Source of the DNA: Symbiodinium microadriaticum | Lineage: Eukaryota > Sar > Dinophyceae > Suessiales > Symbiodiniaceae | Direction: 5' to 3' | DNA length: 64,000 nt | NCBI GenBank assembly: GCA_001939145.1 | Contig: LSRX01000833.1 | Span: forward strand, 146,521 to 210,520 | In this document: piece by piece, positions 37,801 to 49,800 of the stretch | How positions within the stretch are numbered: the stretch's first letter is position 1 | Layout: every line of letters begins with the position of its first letter | The notes under the pieces: generated by a model | Told to the model about the DNA's origin: nothing | The model's input: the letters and a program-made list of their open reading frames with translations, nothing else | Databases searched by the model: none | Position numbers and translations under genes: made by a program

Positions 37801-40800
37801 ACCACCAGACCCCCGCCTGTCCAAAAGCAGCCTACGGATCCAGCGGGGGCCTAGCTCTTCTGCGATGTGCAAGCATGTGCAAGCATGTGCAGCATGGGCA
37901 GCATGGGCAAGCTGCTGTACCCTACTCTGAGCCAGCACTGTAATTCTCAGTCAGCGACTCCCGAAGGGTCCCCGGAGAGCATCGAAGGACTTCTTCCAGT
38001 CCTCACGGAGCACCAGAAGGCCCTGGGGCCGGATCGCAGGAGGCGAAGATTCAGTTGCCGTGTTCCCGCAACTCGCCCGTCCTCCCGAAAGCTCCACGGC
38101 AGTAAGCCTCCCCAGCCTGAAATTCGGACAGGGTGGACGATCAATGTGCTCCATTGTGCTCCGATTTAACCTCGACCTGTGGGCCTTGGTGACCCTGTTA
38201 TCTTTCACACGTTTCCCTTGATGTATGGACAGGACACCTTCAGTTCTGCGGCCGTACTGGCAGCTCCATCACACAAGAAGACAGAACCCTGGTATTAACG
38301 CGGTAAAGGTCTTGAGGTCACGCCTCTCGACTTGGTCAGTCTTGCCTGAGCCTCAAGTTTAGGAGTAGGAACAAGCACGAAGTGCCACAGAGTTTGATAC
38401 AGCTACCTGTTTGGTGACCCTTCAAGCGCAGTGAACATGGATCGGCTCCAAATGCTTCCGATGACCGATCAGGCAGGGTCTCTCACAGCCACAGGCAGCG
38501 TGAAGGCTGAACCTGTGTTTCACTAAGATCTTGGCCCAAATCCTTGGCAGGGGAGTTCAGCGCGTCCTCAAAAGCTTTGGACCTTGCAGCTCAAAGCCAC
38601 AGCAAGTGTAAGGCACAGACTTCTATTCTGGGGGAGAGCTAGCACGGAGAGCACGAGCCCCACGAATAGATCTTGGTTGCTGGCTGCGCATGTCATCTTT
38701 AGATCCAAGCTGAGCTCGCAACACAGGCTCGGGCTCAATCGCAGATGATTGGAAAAAGAGTGCGAACAGAGCCATTCGTCCTGGGCACAGAAACCGACAA
38801 TTCCTCGTTCGGAGCTGGGAATGATGACAATGTGCCCAGAAGCTCGTGTGGTATCTGAGTGGCATGTTGCTGCACATCGTGCTGAAACCTTTCATATCGA
38901 GAATGCACGACCTAGCAATGCCCAGCCTGCTAATCTGTCGAGTTGTCAGACTGCGATCACCCGCACTCTGACGCTGTGCTGGTCGCTCGGACTCTCATCC
39001 GATCTTGCGGATGTTTGCACACATTTGCCGATGACTTCAAGGGCTCAATGCCTCGTGACTGTTTCCGTCTTAGAGACCTCAAGAGACGGGCGACATGGTG
39101 CACAGTGCAAAGTTCCAGATTCGATGAGCAACTTTGGACACAGACAGTCTTCAATAGGAGTCAGGATTTGGGGAACCCTTGGGGATATGGACGCTCACAA
39201 TAAAGGTCCCCTTTAAGACAGCCAAAAGTAGTGTTAAGGAGCGTCCCCTGTAAGGGGTCTTCCTAATACTACCTAAGATTCACGCAGTTTGCAAACAGCT
39301 GAATAGCGCTTGCAGTACCCGACACATCTGGCAAAATTTTAATTCAGTACTATGAAGCCAAGCCCGACAGGGCACCTACGTAAGACACAGTGGCACCGTT
39401 GGACTAGGAAACAACCCCAACAAATAGACAGACAGACAGACAGAAAGACAGGCAGGCAGACGGTAGACATGTGAAACGCTTGGACCGTTCAGGGCTCCGA
39501 CGCCAGCCACGAAGCAAGGCCTCATCTGATCCCTTGGCAAGCTCTTTTTCCTGTTCGTTTGCTCTGGCTGAACTCCCCCCAAGTAGGTACCACACGATAC
39601 TGCTACCAATACCCTACCGAATGTAGATAATAACATGCGTTGCAACCACTACCATGCTTGTTACCAAGACGAGGACGAGGACTGCCAGATTCTCAGTACG
39701 CTGCGCTGCTGTGTCTGTCAAGGGTGGTGGGATATGGATGAGATCACTTGCAACGTGACAGGTCCGTGATTTGGGTCATCCGAGAAGAAATTCGGGAGTA
39801 TTCCCTTTTGCCACATCCCCAAGAACGGGCCCAGTGCCCGGACAGACCCGCAGGCTCCACCCACCCTAGACTCTTGCCTTTCTTATGCTCTCTGGCCGTC
39901 TCCTCTTGAAAATTGCCTTTGAGTAGCTATATTTGATACAGCGGCTTGGAAATTCTGAAGCTCTTGCGCTGCGCCCCTCTCGCCTCCAGCGGCTGCGTAG
40001 CGTCGTCGCGCGCATGGAAGGCCAGGGCTCTCGGCTCCTCTCAGCAAAAAAGGGAGTTTTTCCAGTGCCAAAACCCAGAACCTGAAAGGAAGCCTTCTTC
40101 CCAAGCTCCCACAGACTTCACCGGGCGAGGCCTCTGCAACTATCTCGGGAGGCTCCGCAGGCACGGAGACCACCAAGTCTGTAACCAGCATGGTCCGAAG
40201 CCTGAGGTCTCTTTAGTCTGGGACTCTCAGCTTCAGCCTGAGGTCCACATCCCCAAAATAGCACCAGCAACCGTTCGAAAGCGTAAAATTCACGGAAACA
40301 TCACAGATGAGAGAGGACGGGCCCACCGCAGAAGTTCAGACGACTCTGCCTTTTTGAGTCTGGAGGGAGAGGAAGAGGGGCAGAGCTGCCGAGAGGGCTA
40401 TGCTGTGCCGAGATCCTGGCCTGCGGATATAGAAAGCCTTAGTCGTAGTCATTTTGTGTTCAGGACTGACCGAAGTGCTCCGAGCACATCAAGCACATCA
40501 ACCTTGTGCATGAGCGTCTGGACCTCTCAGCCTCTGACCGCTTCAGCAAAAGGACCGTTGTTCAGGTCTTTGCCAACAGGTCCAAGGATGCGGAAGTCAA
40601 GCCTTGTCAGGCTTCAGCCCTGCACCCGAAACATCCAGAAGCATCTGGGCCGCCCACCCTTCCTTCTGCCAGTCCTCCGGCAGGTCCGAGCCTCGAGAGC
40701 GACTGGCACATCTAAGCGCACTGTCAGAGGTCTTAGGACGCCACTGGCAACTTCGGTGACACTGAGGTAGCGCACTGGTGTCTTTCGGAAGTGTCCGCAG

Positions 40801-43800
40801 GCGAGCATCCCAGGGGAAGCCGAGAAGCGGCAAGGGAAGCTGCAGCGGCACTGAGAACTGCCCAGGACAAACCCAGACCTGGTGGGGCCGGCATTGAAAG
40901 TGCCACAAACTGAAGATTTCAATTTGTTCATGAATTCCCCGCACCTCTGCTTTTGGAAAGGCCTGAGAGAAAGGCCCTACAAAGTACTTGTGCTCGACCG
41001 CCACAGTGGGAAGAACGATGTATGCGACTTCTCCGTGCTGCTCCTCCAACTCCCTGAGTAATCGGACACACTCGTCTGTGGGGGCCACAGGGGCGTAGAC
41101 GAAAAGCCCGGGTCGCGTCTGCATGCGATATACTGTCATCCGAATGGGAACGTGAATGTACAGGATGCCCTGCTTTTGCTCGAAGGTCCACAGCTCACCT
41201 GGACTGTTCGGGGTCTGCAAAGGACATCGACCGAAGCCCGACACATTCTCGTGTTGACTCGTGTTCAAGGCGGCTCTGGTCAGGAAACAGTGCTTCAGGA
41301 GACTGCGAGACTCGTGACAGACATCTTGCCTGGCAGCAACATGATGATGGCTTCGTGCACGTGCATTTCATCGTGTTTACAGGAAATGTGCGAAGAAGCT
41401 TGAAAGTGAACTCTGGCATTTCGAGTGACGCCACTCATTCGTCAGCAGCAACCGTGGCATTGGCGAGAAATCGTGTTAGTAGCTGGGTTTGGCAAACTGC
41501 GGGGTAATCTCTCTTGGTGATTGCCGCACTGGTCTTTACGAGTGTTGTCGGTGAGAAAGCACCTAGATGCTGAGATTTTGGGAGAGCCCAGTCGAAACAG
41601 TGAGCACTAAGGGTTTGAGTTGTGGCACCAGCCGGCAGTGGCCAGTGCAGCAGGTGTCTAATACTCAACTTCTTTTCTGATGGACGCCTTGTGTCAATAT
41701 GTTCGTACGTTCGGAGTTCGGAGAGTGCAAGTCCAAGCCGGGTTTGCAGGACTGCCAGGGCAGGAACTCTCCGACTCCCGGCAGAATCCCTCAATCAGAC
41801 TCCAATTAACTAAGCTACTTGGGTCTTGCACTGTCCGGAGTCCGGCCTGGGATGACCTCATATCGCAGTGTTACTCGGCGCTCGTATGGAGCAATCGGCA
41901 GGGCCGGCCACAAACCCCAACGCTGCTCAGGCTTCGGGGCTCCTGGAGGTCTCCGCCACTCTGCCACCTCACTGGTGGCAGTGATGGCCTCGGTGGCCAC
42001 TGCACGCCGCGCCGTCGCGTTGTCAGGCGACGGAAGGAAGAAGCTGCAGCACTGTCCGGTCAGAAGCAGAATGGCTGCAAGGCCACATACAGCAGTTCGG
42101 GCACCACCTCTCTCACTCTGCAGCTTGGGCTTGCCCGGCAGCCTTCGACGCATGACCGAGCGAGAAACCTGATGTCTCAACTCTAGGAATCTAGCGCACC
42201 GTAGCTCTAAGAGCTCGAGCCGATGGGCAAGGCAGCAACACTTCACAGCCATTCCATAGTATTCCATCCTCGCCTACTACTGTTGGCTTCGTACCGATGA
42301 AGACTTGCAGCACTGTGCAATGAGGACCCACCTCTGTACTTCTAGAGGTCTCGCTAATCTTCGCCAGGACCTGGTCTCGGCCCTGCTTGCACTCCTGCAC
42401 TCGGGCTGAAGATAGCAGCAGGAATACAGGAAAAGCCGTGGTTCAAATTGCACTTGGGTTTGTTTGTACACATGTCATGTCCTACCTACACACCGACGAA
42501 GGGGCTCTGGACCCTATTCTCCATGCCTCACAGGAGACTACAGCGCACGTCAACTGCCGTGCACTGCCAGCACTTGTGCAACAGCCACAAAGCATGCGCT
42601 TGCAGAGCGGAGGTCCGCGTTTTCAGGGTCCAGCTTCAATCCTGCACAGCTCAGGCTCTACAGCCAGCAGGTGGGACTGATTGCATCGTTGCACTGGGAG
42701 AAAATGCAACAGCCAGCGGCATTGCCAAATCTGCCACGGAAGTCCTTGCTCGTAAGCCTGCAGAGACTTGTGGTATTCCTTCATAAAGAAGTGCCTTGGC
42801 ATTCGGTCTTGGTGCTCCACTCATGGGTGTGATGGGCCCCGAGACGCCTTTCTTGTTTCCTTCTTCTGAATGTCTGATGAATGCTGCTTGGTTGCGCTGC
42901 TCCTTTCCTGGAATACGCTTTCACGAAGCTGGGGTCCTGAAGATTAGAATCTGCCAGCTATGGTTTCCAGAGCGAGCTGTCAGCATTCCCCGCCAGCTTG
43001 AGGCACTCATCCAGGTCTCGAAGAGCATCAGGATACCTCGCTTCGGAAGATTCCGTGGCGTCCAAACCGCTGCCACAATCTGCTGATGCAGCGCATGCAG
43101 CAAGCTTTCTGAAGCTGGAACACCGTGTTCGACCATGCTCATGTCTTGTCAGCATGCTTCAAACAAACTGCAATCTGGAAGGCGCTCGCATCCTGAGACC
43201 GGTGCGCCAAGAGTTTGGTCAGCGCGGCTGCCCTGTTGGAGTACATCTTTGCATCCTCACCAACTTGTGGCTGCCACGTCTTTCGACCGGGAGCTCTAGT
43301 GCTCCTTCAGCTAGCTCTCGCGCAGCAAAGTGGGGCACATGGTTTTTCAGCGGCTGCAGGAAATTCGGTCGTCGAGTTTGACACTCCGAGAAACGTTTTC
43401 TTCGCTCCTGCCGCTCCTCCGAGAACTCTGCTATGCAGCGGCTGTGAGCACTACGGTCACTACAGTGTCAGCGGCAGGACAAGCTGCAGAGCTTCTTGTA
43501 AGCCGAACAGCATGCTCTTGGCAATCTCACTCAGCCAGCGCCCCAGCAGAAAAAAGCCAGTCTCGCTCCCAAACCTAGCCCCAAGAAACCCCCCTGAGGA
43601 CTAAGCCTGGCGGGGCAAAAGTTTCTGAGTTTCTCTTACGAGCTGATCTGAAAGCAAAATGACTCGTTCGAGTTACCAGCCGAGCGCCGTACAAGAGCTG
43701 AGTGACTATCTGTAATGTCTTGGCCCCAGCCTTGCACCAAAAGGGCAACATGTGCCCTGTGCCGGGCGCACGACGCACACAGCCGTTTCTTGACAGGCAA

Positions 43801-46800
43801 ATCTTGAAAACAGATCGATAAGACTAAACTTGCTGAGACTCTGTGTTCATTCGAGCACCATTTTATGGCCAATACGAGTCCCAATGGAAACAGCTGAGAG
43901 CATGGACAAGGTGTGCTCAGCACAGTTCAAATCAGGAACATGCAAAAAAGACGTTCGAAGCAACTCGAACGCGAGGCGAGTTGCAGATTTTGCGAAGCCT
44001 CACCAGGTCAGTACATAAGGCCGTCTCTCACACAAGCTGAACTCCCACGTGAAATCCTGCACCGGACAGGAAGTGCTCTTTTATATGCTGAAAGCCCGAC
44101 CCTGATCCTACTCAGCCGCTTCTGCCCGCCGATCTTCTGCGACGCTGCCGGGTCAAGCTCCACATCAAGAGCTCGGAGAGTGCGATGTGGCGGGGACAAG
44201 CAGAAGGCTCCTCTGAAGTGCATCTCTTGAGCACAGGTCCTTGGCGCTGCTGGCCGGAGCAAGGAGTCAGCCGAGTCAGGCTCACCGCCTTACGTGCGTC
44301 GCACAAGGGCCGCCACCTGGCACAGGTTTCCACCCGGACCTGCCCTCTAACTTACGACCCGCGGCCTGGTCGATGCAGACCAAACTGCAAAGCAGCAGGC
44401 CAACGTCCACGAGTGGCGCAACACGAAGGCGGTAGAACCTGGTGTTACATGCAAGATCCCGAGAAGTCACTTCAGTGAAGCGTCGTCTCGCCGTCTTCTG
44501 AACCGTACACCAACCTCCAAACCTCCCACGATGTCCAACTTCAAAAGACGCCTGAACTAATCTCAATGCCGCGGTGCTCTCCGGTTGGATCCCAGTCTGC
44601 TGCACAAAGCTCTGTGGTTGCCAGCAGCTTCCCTGCCTCATTGGGACATGGAGTCTCTACAGCCGGACGGCAAAATCGCTGGCTTCTCTTCGGAGGCTCA
44701 CTACTCTTGAAGTGCAAGCACCGGACTTGAATTGCGGGTTCACTCGCTGGGAGGTTCCTGCTCGACTCGCCTCATCGGTGATGTTGACGGCATGGTGATC
44801 GAAGGAACCCCAGAAGTGCATGGTGCGCTCTGGAGTCACAAGCTCGTAGCCTTCCTCCAACATAGCGAGGGAGCGAAAGTGAGGCGACAGCTATTATGTC
44901 CCTGGTTGAGGATCGCAGTGTGTAGGAGTATGTATGAGAAGAAGAACCGTCTGAAAGGCTACACTTTGCTAAAGCAGGGCGCCAGGCTGCACCACAAATA
45001 CAACCCCCTCCCAGTCACTGCCACCAAACATGTGGTAGGTGCACACTGGTGTCCTGCGTGCTGTTCCGACGCAAGGTGGCATAATTGACCTCAGCACACA
45101 CTTGCAGTAGCCTTCCCAAGGAGACTGCACTGGCACTTCATCCCCTGAGCTCCCTGCTCCGGTGGAAGTCATCAGGGAGAAAGACGGCCCATCATTGCTC
45201 CACTCGGGACTCACCCTTCAGAGCGAATCAAGCGAATGCTCGGCAACTGCGTGGTTGTGCTGTCGAGCTGAGCTTCTGACTTTCCATTTCGGCAGCATGC
45301 GGACCTGAAAACACCCAAGCACAACAGTCAGCATTCGTGTCCAGGTACGACACCCGCTGAAAGTTGCTACTAATTACTCTCTAGCAATGGCTGTGTTGGC
45401 TCGTGCACGACGTTCCAGAGTTTGGACGCGACTCCTCTCGAACCTTCTTCACCCTGCAGGAGGCAGCGCCCGAATAGCCAAACCTCGTTTCTTGGGCCGA
45501 GTTGCTGTGCAAGCAGCTCTCCAGAGCCTGTCGTCAGCTCCAGTCGCCAGGAGCTGCCCCTTGGTGCATCCGACACTCAGAAACCCCTTAACACGACATT
45601 TGTGGCTTTACTTATCGCAAAAACTCTTGGTTCACGCCCGTCAGGTTTCTTACCACTTCGGAACCATGCCATGTGCAAGGAGAGCCTAGACTCCAACAAC
45701 CTGGTCATTAAACTCATCACACCATAGGCAGAAGAACATAGCACACTAAGAAAAGGAACACCTTGTGCTGCCTGAGCCCGGTGCAATGCATCGGGGCCAA
45801 AGCTCACAGACCTCGCCCTAGACCTCCTTCCCATGGATGTGGAGCGCCTCCAATGTGCACAGGCCCAGGATGGCTATGGGAAGCTGTCCAGAAAAGAGTG
45901 ACCCTGCACGTGCTTGGATCGCCATGGGTGTCACAATGCTGCCTGCATTTGCTTGCGTGCCCGTCCCGGCCTCAGTGGATCTGGAGACGACGGAGACGAG
46001 CCCTGTCAGAATCTCACCGGCAAGCGACCGTCTTCGTGAAGAGACAGGAAGCAGGCCTGGGCCAAGCTCCTTGGGAGGACACGAAGGACAACGTGGCCAT
46101 TGGGGTCGCACACACCTCGAGGCTGCATATTGATAGAACGCGCGAACTTTCCTTTCGACACACACACACACACAAGAGACACTACAGTGCACGATATAAG
46201 CTGAAAGAATCAACGTACACGCATGTCAAAGTTTGTCTCCAGTGCTGTTCTGACAAGCTGCTAAATGGCCCAAGTGAAAGGGGCACGATGGGAACGAGCA
46301 GTACACACTCGCCTCAGCTTCCAGGGCATGCAGGATGTTGCTTCCGTGATTCAATCATTCACGAGCTGCACTCGAATGGCCGACTAGATTCAATGCTCTG
46401 AGCTGCACGTCACTAGTCAGGAGGCAACTGTGGCAGTAACTATGGTTGCTGTTTGCGACCCAAGGAGCAGCCCCTAGGCACGATCAGGTCTGGACAGAAG
46501 TCTCCGCGTGCTTCAGACCTGTCCAGAGCTCGGCAAAGGATCGGGCCTACAGTCTGGACATATGTATGTATATTATATATACATATATATATATATATAT
46601 GTATTGGATATATATATATATACACAAAATTAAATATGTGGTACCCCCCCTTGGCTTTACCATGTTGTTCCCTGTCAGGTCCGCGACCTCGAGGGAAGCG
46701 ATTTGCCACCATCAGAAAGTATCGAGAGGTCCCTAACCACTAATCTTTGGAGGCCGCTTAACAAACAAAAAACAAAAACCTATTCCCCAGCTCCATTCCT

Positions 46801-49800
46801 GGAAAGGCTCTGAAAAGATTGTTTTTGTTAGGGACCTCTCCATGCTTTGAGCTTTTCATCGTCACAGAGTATCTAGAGGTTCCGAAATTCCAAAAAACCT
46901 ATTCCCGAGCTCCATCCCAGAGAGGCTCTGAAAAGATTGTTTTTTTTTAAGGGGACCTCTCGATGCTTTCGGCTTGCGAGCTTCACAAAGCATGGAGAGC
47001 TCCCTAAAAAGCCTCTGTCTGAAAAGAGCCGGAGAATAGGTTTTTTGCGGACATCTCGATGGATCCGCCGTCCATGGATTGTTTTTGTTTAATGGACGTC
47101 TCGATACGTTCAGCTTGCGACGGTTACAAAGTATGGAGAGGTCCCTTGAAAAAAACAATCTTTTCAGAGCCTTTTCTAGGAATGGAGCAGGCTTTTTGCT
47201 TACAATGTTTAGGGTTTAGGGTGTGTGCGGTTTGGTGTTTGGGGTTTACACGGTTTAGGGTTTATGGTTTACACGAATTAGTTTAACCACCGAACCCAAA
47301 AGCTGGCCCCTCCAAAAGCTTTGTGTACTTGCTTGACAACAAACCTGTTAACCTTGCAGCCCTTAGCCCTCAAGCCTGAAGCTTTGAAGCCCTTTTTTGC
47401 AGCCTGGCCTCCTGAGACTTACAGTCACAAAACCCTACATTTAAATTTAAACCTAAAGCACTGAAGCCTTAACACCTCTTCCTCTAAACCCTAAACCTAT
47501 CCCCTCAAATTACACTGTCTGTCGAAACAAAATAGATGCCAGTAGCCTTTGTCCACCCGAAACCCTACACCCTAAACCCCAAACCCGATTAGGGTTTTAG
47601 GGTGGATCCCATGGACATCAGGGCTCATGGCTTAAGGAACAAGAAACCCAAAAACTTTTCTTGTATTACCTGATCTCGTGCTATTTTAACAGGAGAAACC
47701 TGCCTACTATGTCTAAGTCCTGAACCCTAGACCCTGAAATGCACCCTCAGAAAGGCTGTTAACCTTTTGGGGTGCCTAAATTATGTCTTGCCTCCGTCTT
47801 CCTCCCCAATTCAGTACATATGCCAGTCCCTTCAATCAAGCCAAAGGGCTGACACGGTTTATGGTTTAGGGTTTACACGGTGCAGGGTTCAGGGCTTGCA
47901 CGGTTTAGCTACCAAACCCAAAACCTGAACGTTTCCTTAAGGGTGAGGTGCTTTTTTGATGGAAACACTCTAAACAACAAACCTGTTAACCTTCTATCTC
48001 TTTAGCCCTAAAGCCTTAAAGTCCTAAAGCCCTAAACCTGGTTTCAGCACTCCTTTAAGCCCTACACCCTAGACCCTATTGAGGGGTTTAGAGTTTCCCC
48101 TTTGAGCATCAGCAGTTTAAGGTTTAAGAAACACGAAACAAAAGTATCAAACAATTACTTGGCCTCGTGCCTGTTTAGAAGGAGAGAACTCCTTACCATT
48201 CTTGAGTCCTAGGCCCTAAGCCCTGAAATTCATACTCAAAAACAGCTAAATTTGAAATTCATACTCAACAACAATTAACCTTGTCGTGGCCTAAACTATG
48301 TCTTCCCAATACAGAGGCCAGTCACTTCAATCAAACCCTAGAGCTTGCACGGTTTAGGGTTTAGGGCTTATGTGGCTTAGGGTTTAGGTATTACACGGCT
48401 ACACGGGTTAACCACCGAATCCAACACCTGAACCCTCCAAAATGCCTTGTTTGCCGAATTGTAAGGTTCCTTTTTGGTGCAAAACACTAAACAACAAACC
48501 TGTTAACCTTGCAGCTCTCAGCCCCCAAAGCTTTAAAATCCTAGAGCCCAAAACCTGAAGCACTGAAGCCTTATCACCTCCTCCTCCAAACCCTAACTAA
48601 ACCTATGTCCTCAAAACACACTGTTTCTCGAAACAAAATAGGTGCCACTACCCTTTTACACCCTAAACATCTGCCTCTAAAACACACGAAAACCGTAGAC
48701 ATGTGTAAATGTATGTGTGCATGGATGAAATACCTACCTACCTACCTACCTACCTACCTTACCTTACCTTACCTTACCTTACCTTACCTTACCTTACCTT
48801 ACCTTACCTACCTACCTACCTACCACCCTACCTACGTACATACATACGTACATACATACATACATACATACATACAAACATACGTACGTACGTACGTACG
48901 TACGTAAGTTGGTAGGTTAGGTAGGTAGGTAGGCCGGCAGGTATGCATGTATGTGTGTGTGTGTGTGTGGGTGTGTGTCCAAAAATATTTCATACATCAA
49001 GAAAAAATTTTGTTCTGCTTAAACTTTCGAACATCAATCTAAATCTAAATAGCTCTATAAATCTGGTTGAGGGGCTGAAGCGGCTGCAAGACTGAGCAGA
49101 AGGTTGCCCCGGCGCCTCGCATCCAGATCACTCCCCTCGCGGGTCGGCGAGGGAGATGCGACCTTCCATTCTTTGGGGGAGCACGTCTGCGACTGTGACC
49201 CTGACGTTTCGCACCGAACCTGCATGTAGCTCGCCCGGCCTCGATACTGACAGGAGGGACAGAAGGCTGGGGGAGCTGGGGGCAGCGGGATCACAGAGCG
49301 GTCGGGAGCCGCGCTCGGCAACGAGTTTGCGAAGGACTTGCTGCCTGCGCAGCAAGAAGGGCAGCCGTTGGCCAGTGCTGCAGCGCTTGCATAATAGACT
49401 CTGACGACGCATTGGACACTGGACTTCCGTAGTTTCAGGTCCTAGCGGTGGCCACAGTGCGGCGGAGAGTGTTGTTCAGGGCACACTGTGGAGCGCGTGC
49501 ACCTCGAGGCTGCGCCAGCGCGTTTGCTGGCAGCCTGACCTCCTGTCGCGGCAAGCTTCTCGCGAAGGGAACTTTGTTCTTCCCTGACCTGCAGCCTGCA
49601 GCCTTGCCCACAGCCTATCGAACCTCCCGAACCAGGGAAACATGTTGCAAGTCTCCTTGGCGTCGCTGCGCGCCATAGGCAGGTCTGGACGGGTGAAAAG
49701 GAAGGCAGTGATCGTGCTGAGCACCTAAACTGAAATGCAAAAGGCCAAGGCGCCAATGGCAAGCGCGGGACGTGGCTTGAACTCAGGCTTTTTTCCTGAG

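Noticed and set aside
39946-40770. 274-codon plus-strand ORF
   Set aside because: Low-complexity translation with no domain. The opposite strand carries four DUF4336 exons in order over the same span.
40597-41268. 223-codon ORF as a complete single-exon DUF4336 protein
   Set aside because: It reads through a 66-nt intron and past both true exon ends. The N-terminal plastid presequence is in a separate exon at 41847-42153 and the C-terminal half lies downstream.
48605-48915. Plus-strand ORFs of Thr/Tyr/Pro/Leu repeats
   Set aside because: Translations of the CTAC/ACCTT/ATAC microsatellite.
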